From: Monosporascus cannonballus
Lineage: Eukaryota; Ascomycota; Sordariomycetes; Xylariales
Length of the DNA: 64,000 nt
NCBI GenBank assembly: GCA_004154925.1
Contig: QJNS01000028.1
Span: 369,491 to 433,490 of the forward strand
Reading direction: 5' to 3'
The notes beneath the pieces are model-generated. The model searched no databases and was not told the DNA's origin. It worked only from the letters and a program-made list of their open reading frames with translations. Made by a program: the position numbers and the translations under genes. Shown here piece after piece: positions 50,401 through 62,419 of the stretch. Position 1 is the first letter of the stretch. Every line of letters starts with the position of its first letter.

Positions 50401-53400
50401 AAAAAAATATATTTAATTTTTTAATTCTTTTATTGGATATCCCGTTTTTATAATATTAAAAATTAAAAATGGTAAGCAAAAAATCGACGAAAATGGAGAC
50501 CTTATTTATTGAAGGGTAATTAATTATAGATAATTAAATGATATTATGATTAAAAATGGATATTTTTTAATATTTATAAGTATTTTAAAGGAAAATGTTA
50601 ATAAAGCTAAATAATTTATAATATTCGATTTACGTAACGGATATTACCGTATTAAAATGGCTAAAGGAGAAAAATGGAAAATAATATTTAGAATGGTATA
50701 TGGATTTTATAAGTACTAAGTAATACCTATAGGATTTATTAATGTTTTTGTTAATTTCCAAAGTTTAATAATAATTATTTTTCGGAAGTTCCTAAATAAA
50801 TTTGTATTTGTCTACCTCGACGATATCCTTATTTATTTAGAAACCTTAGAGGAATATAAAAAGCATATAATTTAAGTATTTAGAATTTTAAATAAAATTA
50901 ATATTCGAATTAATTTAGCTAAAAGTATATGGTATATATAGAAATTAAATTTTTTAAGGTTTATTTTTATTCCTGGTTAAATTTAAATTTAACGTTTTAA
51001 ATTGGAAGTAATTAAGGATTAATTTATTCCCGATAAGACGATCGTTATAAATATCCGGTAAATTTTAGGATTTATGGGTTACGTACGTAATTTAATCGAA
51101 AAATATAGAAATATTGTTAAATTATTAACGAAATTTATTATTAAGGAATACGTTGGAAAAGAATTTAAATTTTTAAAGGAAATAAAAAAAATATTCCGAA
51201 AATTAAAAAAAATAATTATTAACGGATTAATAATGAAAATGCCAAATTTAAATAAGAAAAAATACTTGAAAACCGATATTTTAAAATATGTTTTAGGCGT
51301 AATTTTAAAGTAATAAAAAGATAACGGTAAATAATATTTAGTAATTTATTATTTAAAAATATTTTGAAACGTAAAACTTAAATATTAGATTTATAATAAA
51401 AAATTATTAATAATTATTAATATTTTTAAGAAATAAAAATTTTATTTTAATGGAATAAAAGAATTTTTCGATATTTATTTTAATTATAAGAATTTTACGT
51501 AATTTATAAAAATTTAAAAATTAAATAAATAATATAAAAAATGGATAATTTTTTTATCCAAATTTAATTTTAAAATATATTATATTAAAAAAAAAATATT
51601 TAGGTGGATATTTTTAATTATAAAGGAAATTACGATTCCAAAATTTTTAAAAAAAATATATAAATGTTATAATATAATAAGGACGGTATTATATAGTTAT
51701 GTAAAATCGTAAAAAAATTAATTATAAAATTTTTGATATAATTCCGGAATTTTTACGATATGGAAAAATAAAAAAAGGTTTAGTAATTAAAAAGGTAATT
51801 AAAGGATTAGTTATTATATTATAAAAAAATTTATATTTTAAAAAATTAATAAAAATAATTTGTAAAAGAATTTTACGAAAACTTATTATATAAATATTAA
51901 GGGATTTTTAAGATTATTAGACGGTTATAAAAAAAATATAATTTTCCAAAATTATAATAAATAATTAAAAAAGTAATTAAGGATTATAATATTTATAATA
52001 AAGTTAAAATAATACGTTATAAGCCTTATAGGTTATTATAACTTATTAATATTTTAAATAAGGTATGGAATATTATAATTTGGGATTTTATTATTAATTT
52101 ATTTTTATTTAAAAACTTAGTTATTAAAGTTAAATATAACGGAATATGGGTAATTGTCGACAGATTTACCAAATATAGGTATTTTTTATTTTTTAAAGGA
52201 AACGTAATAATAAAATAATTAATTTATGTTTTTATTAGATATTACCTTAATAAATATGAAATATTAGAAAAAATTATTTCCGATAAAAATATGCTTTTTA
52301 TTTTAAAATTTAATATTAGCTTTTTTAAATAAATTGGTATTAAATTTAAATTTTCGATAACGTATTATTTTTAAATAGATAAATAAATAAAGCGGTTTAA
52401 TTAAATTTTAAAATAATATTTTCGAAATTATATTAATTATTAATAAAATAACTGGATAAAATTTTTATTATTGGTATAAATTACTTATAATATATTTGTT
52501 AACGAAAATATAGGTATATTTTTTTATATAATTATATACGGATACGATATAAAAATAAAACGATTTAAATAATTATTTAGTAAAATATTAAAAATTATTA
52601 TAATTACCTTAAAAGCAGAAATATTAATAATAAAAATTAAAATAATTTAAACTTATTTCTAAAATAAATTATAATTTTTTTAATAACAAATAACTTAATA
52701 TTATAATAAAAAAAAATTAAAGAATTAATTTTAATAAAAAAAATAAAGTTTACTTATTACGTTAAAAATAAAACGTAATTTTGAATATTTTATAAATCAA
52801 AACGAAAAAATCTAATAATAAATTTAATTTTAAAAAATTTGGTCCGTTTCAAATTAATAAAATCGTTTTTAAAACTAATTACTGATTATTGTTATTCAAA
52901 AATATAAAAATATACCTTATTTTCCATATTTTTTTGCTTAAACCAGTATTTAAAAACGCCTTGCTAAAAATAAACCTAAAATTTGAAAAAAATTCCGATA
53001 AATACGAAATCGAATAAATACTAGATTTTAAAATAATTAAAAATAAAATTTAATATTTAATTAAATAAAAAAATTATTTATCCAAAAAAAATATATAGGA
53101 ATTACTTAACTATTTAATAAATATAATAAACCTAATTAAGACGTTTTATCGCCAAAATCCTAACTAATTATTTCCAAAGCGGCCAAAGTCGCAAATAATA
53201 ACGTACCCCCATAAAAGTTTAACCTTATATCGTTCCAATCGAAAAAGGTAAAGGCCTTTATTAAAATACCTATTTTTAACGTAAGTTATACTTGCTCCTT
53301 TTTTATTTAACGATATTCTTTTTCCATTTTCTTTTGTTTTTTTAATTTGTCCATACTTTTAAAACCTTTTTAAATAAATAATATTCTTTTGGAATGTAAC

Positions 53401-53824
53401 TATTCCGATTGACGGTCTAAACGAACAATACGGTTGGACAATTCCTGGAGCTGTTAAACCGCCAAACATTTTTCCCGTTTTATCCGTAATTTTTTAGCCC
53501 GAATATTTTATAAAGACGAAAATGAAATATGGTTTCCGTTATAAATCTGGACGTTAGCTAGCAGATAATTTTAATAGCTTTTCCGGCCTTTTAGTATTTT
53601 GCAAAAAAGTTTTTTTTTGAAATAATATATATACGGCATAACTTTAAAACCAAAATTAAAAATGGCCTTAGCAAGGTCGTAACGATTTTTAATGGAAATT
53701 TTGACGTATTTTGAAAATTTACCTAATATAATTAATAATAATATAATATAAAAAAGATAAAAAGAAAAAAAGTTAATTTACTTATTAATCTTTAAAAATA
53801 AAGATCTTAGAAAAAAGGGAATAA
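47479..53824 (+). pseudogene. Gag-Pol-chromodomain remnant of element E
   Basis: The most complete internal region (6.35 kb, no nested insert). In order: gag with a knuckle at about 48757-48815 reading YFNYGKKGHFKNKCY (the first two Cys changed to Tyr); RT with FVYLDDILIYLE (YLDD at 50813-50824); RNase H near 51240-51500 (TDILKYVLGVIL). Integrase is near 52120-52420 (WVIVDRFTKYRYF, then IISDKN). A chromodomain remnant lies near 53000-53085 (KYEIE, stop, ILDF). A low-mutation stretch lies at about 53395-53500 and a degraded polypurine tract before 53825. Stops in all frames make it non-coding. Confidence 0.75.
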
Positions 53825-54260
53825 TATTATGTCCAAAAAGGGGACTTTATTAAACCCGGAAAAAACCAGGTAAATTAATTTATTTTGATTTCCATTTCGT
53901 TCGGAAAAACCTTGGATTTACATATATTTTTATTAATCTCCAGAGATACCCGGAAACCTCCAGAGATTACGAAAAAATAATTTTTTGTAAACCCCAAAAA
54001 TTAAAGGAAATAAGGGAAAATATATAGAAAAATAATCTTTTATATAAATAACATTTATTTAGTTTCGCTTTTTAATTATTAATCTAAGTTTTTAACTAAG
54101 AGGTAACTGTACCGTTCTCTAATTAAAGGGAAAGTTTTTAAAAAACCTTTTTAACGAATAAACCATTAAATCATTTTTCGCCCTATTGTTACCTGCAAAT
54201 CAAGAACCCTTTTCGGATACTGTTTATATTTCCAGGTGGATGTATGACAGGTTCGTTACA
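53825..54260 (+). repeat. Last LTR of the compound Gypsy element (E 3' LTR)
   Basis: 436 bp, TATTATGTCC to TTCGTTACA. The right third is almost unmutated. Directly followed by GTTAT, matching the left end at 37634. Confidence 0.9.
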
Positions 54261-54265
54261 GTTAT

Positions 54266-55990
54266 AAGTATTAACCGGAACGATTTCGTCCGGGTTATAC
54301 CATATAATATAAATAGGATGGAATTCTATATACCGAAAAATAAAAAAAGGACCGATATTAACGACGGCGCTTTTACGTTTATAAAGTCGATTATGGTCGC
54401 CTTGGCCAAGCTGTACGTAGCCTAGAAACGAGCCATTCCGGCCCCGGGTCCAAAATAATTGGAGCAGGTCGAAAGAACGAAAAAGGCGCTTTGTCCCGGA
54501 TGTATTTGATTATAAGGGTTTTACGAAGACGGAACCGTATCTCGTAGGTAATCGGGATTCGTATGTTCGAAATCTTGTCCGGTGCACATCTCCCTATTTC
54601 CAACAGTAGCTAGACTTTATCCGGGGCTGCGTCCCCCAGTTGCGGGTAAGGTTGGGGGGAATTTAACAGGAAGCTTCTGCCCCGCATCGGTGGAATGTAA
54701 AGGGTCAGTGGTAGCTGCGCTTCTCACCTATTTTTTCATGGCGGCCCGACAACATCAATCACCACCCAAAAGGGAAATCAAGGAGCAGACGGCAATAAAT
54801 ATTCGTTTCAAACCCGTCATATGCAAACTTTGTGCATTTCCGCTAGGAAATTTGCCGGCATGCAAACTAAGGCTAGATTTCCGGGAGTGGGCCTGCCAGT
54901 GGCTGACTTGACGAAATTAAGATGTTGGCGTGCTTCCAAGGCCCTTATTCAGCTGACCTTGCAGGACGCCCAAAACTCATCTTTTAACAGCTCCGATCCT
55001 CCAATACCATACCTGACGCGGAACAGCCATGCTCACTCGACGAGAAGGATACATAGACCGTATAAAAGTGGGCAGATTAGGTTTTTTCAGGCGTAACATC
55101 CTCGCAGGCGTCATTCGATGTGCTAGATCCCACCAACAGGCAGGTAAGCCATCACGTGATATTGCACATGGCGACACTGCAACCTTAACAATAAGGAATA
55201 TAAGACCCTGACATCACATACTGAAGCATATACAACTGAAGAAGGGTAAATTATCAGGTTAACCTCCAAGAGGTCCTAGCTAAAGGCAGAGGGTAGTAAA
55301 GCCTCCTTAAATACACATAAAGACAGCTGCGGCTAAGAGAGAGCTAAACCAGAACGCATAAAGTAATGTCAACCAAGGCTCAGCTGACAGACCTAGCCCT
55401 CAGCTGGGTCTGACAAGAAAGCACCATCATGGCCCAGGCCATATCATTTAATAGTCTCGTCAATCCACCTCTCTGGGCTTAATAGCCTTTAGCAAACATC
55501 GCAAAGAATCATCCGTTCGAACGCCTAAGCATTTGCCAAGATAGTCTGGACCGTTATTCCCTCCGAGTATTTTTGTTAATTAATTATTAATGGGTGATGT
55601 TGGTGGTTTTATATGGGAAATAACAGCGCGTTAGGGGGGAGGGTGGGGCGTTGATAAGTGGGTTACCTTATTAGATAAAAATATTTTAAGTGTTAAGGGT
55701 TGGCCATATAGTAAGAACGTAATGATATTATTAAATATTTACTTTCTAGATAAAGAGAAAAAAAAGAAGTAACAACATAATTCCTGATGGAACGCCGCCG
55801 AAATAATAGGAAGCTCGGGTATGGCACATAACGTAACCCGAGCCATCATCAGGCTCAGCCTGTGACAGGAAGTGGCAAACTACAGTAGTATAAATTACGA
55901 CGTTTCCCCTGGCCCCATCTTTTGCAAAGATAGTAAAAAAAAAGAGGAGATCTGACAAGAGGGCCGAAAGACAAGGTACGATGATGCACG
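54266..55990. other. Moderate-GC region without a supported gene
   Basis: The first 340 bases continue the sequence interrupted by the Gypsy insertions. GC then rises to normal. Short open frames (for example 54582-54911 plus) show no recognisable domain and no convincing exon structure. A CAGACCTAGC/GCTGGGTCTG hairpin lies at about 55389-55413. The last part probably contains the 3' flank of the TPR pseudogene. Confidence 0.45.
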
Positions 55991-56020
55991 CAACCAGCCT
56001 CCTTGTTAAACCGATATGGT

Positions 56021-57650
56021 TTATCGGGAGACTTGCTCGGCCTCGTCGTACTTCCCCTGGTTGCGTAAGACGCATGCGAGGTTGTTCATGCTGCCAAGTA
56101 TATAGGGATGCTCGTTGCCCAGTACCGCCTGGCTTAATTGTAGCGCCTGCCGCTGCATCTGCTCGGCCTCGTAGTACTTCCCCTGCCTGTCGAGGACGCC
56201 CGCGAAGTTATTCATGTTTGTAAGTGTAAAGGGATGCTCCTTGCCCAGCACCGCCTGGCTTAATTGTAGCGCCTGCCGCTGCATCTGTTCGGCCTCGTCG
56301 TATTTCCCCTGCCTATTAAGGACGAACGCGAGGTTGTTCATATTCGTAATTGTAAAGGGATGTTCCTTGCCCAGTACCGCCTCCTTCAGCTATAGCGTCT
56401 GCCGGTATATCTGTTCGGCCTCGTTGTACTTCCCCTGCCTATTAAGGACGAGTGCAAAGTTATTCATGTTCGTAAGTATAAAGGGATGCTCCTTACCCAG
56501 TACCGCCTGGCTTAATTATAGCGCCTGCCGGTGCATCTATTCGGCCTCGTAGTATTTCCCCTGGCTGTCGAGGACGTCCGCGAGGTTGTTTATGTTCGTA
56601 AGTATGTCGGGATGCTCCTTGCCTAGTACCGCCTTTTTCAGCTCTAGGGCCTGCCGGTACATCTGCTCGGCATCGTCGTACTTCCCCTGCCTGTCGAGAA
56701 CGAATACAAGGTTATTTATATTCGTAAGTATAAAGGGATGTTCTTTGCCCAGTACCGCCTGGCTCAATTATAACGCCTGCCGTTATATCTGTTTGGCCTC
56801 GTCGTACTTCCCTTAGCTGTCTAGGACGAATGCGAGGTTGTTTATGCTCGCAAGTATAGAGGGATGCTTTTTGCCCAGTACCGCCTGGTTCAGCTTTAGC
56901 GCCTGCCGGTGTATCTGCTCGGCCTCGTCGTACTTCCCCTGCCTGTCGAGGACGCCCGCGAGGTTGTTTATGTTCGCGAGTATGTCGGGATGCTCCTTGC
57001 CTAGTACCGCCTGGCTTAATTGTAGGGCCTGCCGCTGTATCTGCTTGGCCTCGTCGTACTTCCCCTGCCTGTCGAGGACGAATACGAGGTTGTTCATGTT
57101 CGTAAGTGTAGAGGGATGCTCCTTGCCCAGTACCGCCTCCTTTAGCTCTAACGTCTGCCGGTGTATCTGCTCGGCCTTTCTGTACTTCCCCAATATCGAA
57201 TAACTTTCCCCGATATTATTAAGAAAATTCGTATTAACTTTTATATTTACTGGATTTTCTCGAAATTCTAATACCGCCTGCTTATACGGTAAATACCGTA
57301 TCCAGATTTTTTTGTTTTTATACTTAGGAAAAAGATATTTATCCGCAAATTGTTAAATTATATATATAATTTATTTTTGCTATTTTCTTTTTACCTTTAA
57401 CTAATTACGCATAATTAGCCGTACAAACCGATAAATATCGAACGAATTTGGGTTTTTTCGTTCCAAAACGAACGTATATTTTTTTAAGATATTAATTGTT
57501 TTATTTACTTTTAATTCATTTTTTCCGGAAAATAATAATAATACCGGGATATCCTTTTTTGCTAAAAAATAAATATATTTTAAATATCGTATTATAAATA
57601 ATATATTCCGGGAAATATAATTAAAAAAAAATTAATTATATTATAATAAT
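56021..57650 (-). pseudogene. STAND-type TPR repeat protein (kinesin-light-chain-like TPR array), decayed
   Basis: Nine full 42-residue units and a partial tenth run from 57193 to 56021 in one reading frame. The consensus pattern is GKYDEAEQ.HRQALEL, AVLGKEHP, TNMNNLAFVL. Six in-frame stops occur, in units 3, 4, 6 and 7, nearly all where neighbouring units have Gln. Upstream the same frame continues through IRYLPYKQAVLEF and FADKYLFPKY, the usual linker before the TPR array in fungal NB-ARC/NACHT-TPR proteins. It then dissolves into AT-rich sequence cut by an LTR at 57659. The nucleotide-binding domain is not recognisable. Intact relatives are signalling switches in which the TPRs recognise a ligand. 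High unit-to-unit identity would itself make the array a target for RIP. Confidence 0.75.
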
Positions 57651-57658
57651 CGGATTAT

Positions 57659-57713
57659 TGTAACGAACCTGTCATACATCCACCTGGAGGTATGAGCAGT
57701 ATCCGAAAAGGGT
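57659..57713 (-). repeat. LTR fragment of the 436-bp Gypsy family, left of the LINE insertion
   Basis: TGTAACGAACCTGTCATACA to GTATCCGAAAAGGGT, near-identical to the 3' end of the reference LTR on the minus strand. It is interrupted by the LINE and resumes at 63910. Confidence 0.9.
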
Positions 57714-58130
57714 TGTTGTTGTTGTTGTAGTATTTAACGCCGGGGGGGAAGCCGCAACGCGGCTATCCCAGAGCCTCCCTTAGGGCATATTGGGCGTGCT
57801 AGGCTAGGTAATTTTACTCTATATACAGAAACCCATCTAGCAGATCTCGTCCTAGGACGTGTCGCCTTCGACAGGCGGTTCTAAATGTATCTCCCTCGCG
57901 GCCCATCGGAGGGCAGTGTCGTTATGCTGGTTAAAAGTGATTTCACCCCTAACCTTCAGGCTAATGTTCCAGGTTTCGAACCGAAACCGTAGTAATAGGG
58001 CCCGGTTGGGCCCTTAGTTCTCGTGCCTAAGCACGGTATTAGTGTTAATATATGTAAATAGCTAAATAGCTCCCCTGTTCCTGCCCCTTCCCCTCTTTCC
58101 CCCTCTGCTGCCATTAGATATTGCCTTGCG

Positions 58131-61100
58131 TTATCGTATACAGATGGCACTGTAAAATTCGGTAACCCTGATGAACTCGCAGAAAACTGTAGGCTTTTTC
58201 ATCATTTCTCGTAAGTAATTACGCACCCCTTGCCCGCATAGTCTTTTGGACGGTAGTTCCGGCCAAATCCTAAATGCCCTGGTTGTTTTTCCGCAGCGTA
58301 CTAGGTATTCCGGATCCTTTTCACTGCCGCAAGAACAGTTTAACTTCGCATCGTCGTACTTAAGCTTCCGGTAATACCACGCGAAATCGCCGTGCCCCAT
58401 TCTAACTGCCAGGAAGTGATGTAATTCTGGTCTGGTCATTACTTCTAATTCTTCCGGGCAGCGTATATGGTAATCTAGCTTCCATTCCTTGTAACGTTTT
58501 GATAGTTTCGTTTTGGCGTTGTCCCACCATATCTTTCTAAGGGCTGCTATTCGTCGCCTAGCTATTGATTTAACCCCGTAGATGGTAATCGTACAGTCTT
58601 CGTCCACTTCGTATAATTTCGAGCCGGCCTTGGCCAATTCGTTTACTAGTTCGTTTCCGGGAACGCCGCAATGCCCGGGACACCATTTTACCCGGATTTC
58701 GCGCGTTTCCATCGCTGCGTAAAATTTGAGGTAAGCCTATTGCGACGACGGCGCCGCGTTAGCACGTAAACCCCAGATCGCCGCGGTGTTATCTAAGCAT
58801 ACCCAGATGCGCTGCCCTAGTGTATCCGGTAGCGGGTTAAGTGCATATTACAGCCCTTTCCATACGCCAACAACCTCAGCGTCGAAAACTATGGAAGTCG
58901 GATGCAATTTTCCCCGTCCCGTAGCCAGTAGTTTATTATCCTTGTAGATAGCGTATCCGTATCCCACTTGAGGGCCATCTTGGGAGCCGTCCGTATAGAC
59001 GATTATGTCTTTTTTGGGTAAATTCCTTAACCACGCCTGGAAGGCGTTCGCTGCTTCTTCTTTCGTAAGTCCACCAGTTGGTTCTATCCTTGATCCCGGC
59101 GGGTAGCGAGGTAGGACCAGGAACGGTCGTTGGACCGGCGGTAGCAGGCGTGCTACGTACTGTACTTTTGTTTTAGGACGTTATTGCCCGCCCACTCCTC
59201 GCCCGCGGGTAATGGTATCCAGTTCCGTCCGCTTAACTAGTGGGTGCTGTCTGTCTACTATACGTAATCTGTAGGAAAATCTATACAGGGCCTGATCGAG
59301 GGCTACCTGCGCTGTTGGCAGGCCTGCGTCTCTGTAAACTGCGGTGGTAAGTATGGTTTTCCATACCGGGATTATAGCTCTTGCCGCCATATTTAATGCC
59401 CGTTGCATTTCGTCGACATGCCAGCCTAATTTGGCACTAACCACTCTTTTCCGGAAATATGCCCGGTTATTGGACAGCTTTTCTCTGCCCCCATACCAGG
59501 CCTCGTTGCCGTATAGTGCCGTAAAGATAACGCACGTAATTACTGCCATCCGGAGTCCCAACGCTAGTAGGCCATATTTAATGTTTGCCAAGTTGCGAAT
59601 ATGTTGTGCTAATGCTATGGCCTTGCCTGCCCTTTCCGTTACGTGGCGCCTGAAGGTGAATTTGCGGTCAAACCATACCCCGAGCCAGCGCAATGCCGGT
59701 ATTCGGTCGCTGCCTTCCGGTTCCGAAACCGGGTTAATAATAAGGCGGTCGCTTATAACTACCGGTAGGTTGGAATCGTTTTTCGTAAATCGAATTATAT
59801 GAAGTAATTCGCATTTTTCTGGTGCGAAATATACTTTATTAGCGTCTCCCCATCGTAACACTTTCTCGATATCTTTTGCTAGCAGTTGTAAGTTATGTTC
59901 GAATAATTTGGACGTTCTATATAGGCAAAGGTCGTCCGCGTAACCAAAGCGTAAGTCCGAATCTTGCTTTAAAAGTTCCGCCAAATATAGCATGTACAGT
60001 ACGGGTGATAATGGAAATCCCTGGGGCGTTCCGCACCCGGACTGGCTGAAATCCGTTATAGCCGTTTCTAATCGCACCCGTAAATGCCGTTCTGTAAAGA
60101 ATAAATCCGTAAGTTTAAGGACTTCGAATGGCCAGCCCTATTTCCTCATCCGTTACAGGAATCGTCTTCTTAACAAAGCGTCAAACGCCCCCTTTACATC
60201 CATGGTAACCATCGAAATCTTTTAGTTCTTCGCAAGCGCTCGTTCCGCCTCATGAACGAAAGACATTACTAAGTCCATTGTAAATCTTTTGGGAAGTGCC
60301 CCTCCATATTGTTGGCTAAGTACCCCCCGGGTCAAAGCCATCCATGCCATTCTTTTCGCTATTAGCCTTTCTAAGCCCTTACCTACGCAAGAAAATAACG
60401 CGATAGGTCTCCAAGACCTGGGTGAAGTGCGGTCCTTTTTGCCTACTTTCGGTATCATGAATACCTCCGCGTAATGCCATAGGCCTGGGAAATGTGCCAG
60501 TTCCAGACATTTTTGAAATACTCCGTAAACGTAATACTTAATATGTTCCCAGGACTCTTTTAGCAACCGTACCGTAATGCCATCTACCCCGGGGGAGGTG
60601 CTGATTACTCCTATAATATGCGCTTCCACCTCTTCGAGTATTATCGTGGAATCCCATGGCAACCGAACCTCAGGGGGCCGCCAGCCTGTTAACGGGTCGT
60701 AACTAAGGTCATCCTTATCGTCAAACCTTTCTAAGATTTCAGTCCGGAGCACTTCTGCCTTTTCCGAAATATTTTCCACAATCCTTTCCCCGACTCTCAA
60801 TGGGGGTAACTTAAACCTCGGCCTAAGTTTGTGCCAGCTGATTATGTTATATAGCTTTTTGTCCGTAACAGCCGTATCAATTATCTTCCTCCAATAATCC
60901 CGTTTCGCTTTGCGGATTACCTTAAGAAAATCGCGGTATTCTTCAATAAATGCTTGGTTATCGGGTAAACGGTGTTATTCCGCTTCCTTGAACTTTTGGT
61001 GGGCTTCGGTACACTGGTACGTCCACCACCCGGCTTTGTGACCACCGTCCCGGGCCGGCTTTCCAGCGGCCTTTAACGCTAAGTCAAATACTTCGTTCAT

Positions 61101-61890
61101 CTTATTTACGCATTCGTCCAGTTCCGCTATTCGTTATACCGTTGTTACGTCTGGTAAAGTGGCCGCCCCCGCCTCAATTAGCCCTACAAATTTCTCGATA
61201 TCGTTTTCCGCTACTTTATACCGGAACTGGTCCAGCGCTTCTGTTCCCCTGCCTGGCACGGTAGTTAATAATGTTTCGTGGTCTGATCCAAATTTCATTT
61301 CTGCCAACACCGTCGTTTTGGCAAACGGTACGTCCGAAAAAACCAGGTCTAGTACGTGGCCTACCCTATGGGTTGATTGGCCAGGGACCCCAGTAAATAA
61401 GAGTCCATTATTTGTCATCCATTATGCAACGACCGCGCCTTTACCTCTTGCGGTAACTCCAGGTTCAAAAATAAGGTGCCACACGTTCCAGTCACCCCCG
61501 ATGATGCTATTCGGTGGTATCTGTAGTCCTAGTACGAAATCCAACGCTTCGTTTCTGTGTGATTCCCTGTATAGGTTAAGCATGAAGTATCCGTTTACTT
61601 CTAGGCAGTTAATGTCCCTAAAGCAAAACGGTCTCTTTTGTTAGGCGCTTAACCGCTTGCCTTTCCGTATGTACGTTATTACTCGGGGCCCGTCGCTCAA
61701 ATTTGTCCAGTCGTCTATAGGCGCGTACGATTCATATCCCGGGTGGTTTTATGTAGTCGTTTCCTTTCCGACCCATGGCTCTTGGACCTATATTACGTCC
61801 ACTCCTTTATCCCAGCAAATTTCGAGTATCGTGATATATGCCGGTAGGTTCTTCTGTATATTGCACCATGCTACTAGGAGCTCTCGTTCT
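58131..61890 (-). pseudogene. LINE ORF2: AP endonuclease, reverse transcriptase, RNase H
   Basis: One frame is kept for about 3.7 kb, interrupted only by scattered stops. Endonuclease: ICWDKGVDVI then QEP (after a stop at an expected Gln), GGDWNVWH, and FGSDHETLL (61134-61890). RT: STSPGVDGITVRLL, PKVGKKDRTSPRSWRPIAL, MDVKGAFDALL, SGCGTPQGFPLSPVLY, and GYADDLCLY with YADD at 59931-59942. RNase H: TDGS at 58983-58994, DAEVVGV, LDNTAA, then WCPGHCGVPGNE. A terminal CSCG...C zinc-like motif follows. The enzyme nicks target DNA and primes reverse transcription there. Confidence 0.85.
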
Positions 61891-62419
61891 TTTTGTCGTA
61901 GCCGTCCCTGCCGCCGTCTTTGCCCGGCGCTTATTTGGTCCCGTCGGTATCCTGTCATTCGACATTAGAGACTGCCGCATTCCAATTCGCTCTGGCGCTT
62001 ATCGCTGCCTTACGGGTCCTTCGCCCGTTGGCGGTAGCATCTATCATCTCGGTGTCACTAACCGCTGCGCCCTCTCCCTCGTTAGGGGTAAAGCTAAGGG
62101 CAATATGTATCGAATCTTCTGTATTTTCCGATAGGGTATGGTTGGGCTTCGTCCCCTTAGGGCCCTAACTTCTTCCTCGCTTCCTGCCCCTCGGAATCTG
62201 GTCGTCCGGGGTTCGGGTTCCTGTTACTAAGTCGGGCTCGGGGCCGGGTTGGTCGTCCTGCCCTGACGATTCCGCGTTTAGCTGTGCTTCGGCTTCTGTT
62301 TAAGTTTCGGTTTCAGTTTTGGCTTAAATTTCGGTAGCGGCGGCTGTATCCCTATACCGTTTCGCTCCCGCCCTGCGTATCGCTTAAAGCTATTTCTTCG
62401 TAAGGATCAATACTTATCC

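Larger units (their letters stand above)
37634..54265 (+). mobile_element. Compound Ty3/Gypsy insertion LTR-C-LTR-E-LTR bounded by one target duplication
   Basis: GTTAT occurs at 37634-37638 directly before the first LTR and at 54261-54265 directly after the last LTR. No duplication flanks the middle LTR. So 37639-54260 behaves as one insertion with three LTRs (37639-38075, 47043-47478, 53825-54260) and two internal regions, C and E, in tandem. Internal region C is further interrupted by element D (41318-44131). Such tandems can arise by integration of concatenated cDNA or by LTR-LTR recombination between copies. Both internal regions are full of RIP-type stops. Confidence 0.85.

Noticed and set aside
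56214..57203. Plus-strand Cys-rich open frames over the TPR array
   Set aside because: They are antisense shadows of the TPR units. The repeated Cys/Ser pattern is the complement of the AEQ/RQAL codons.
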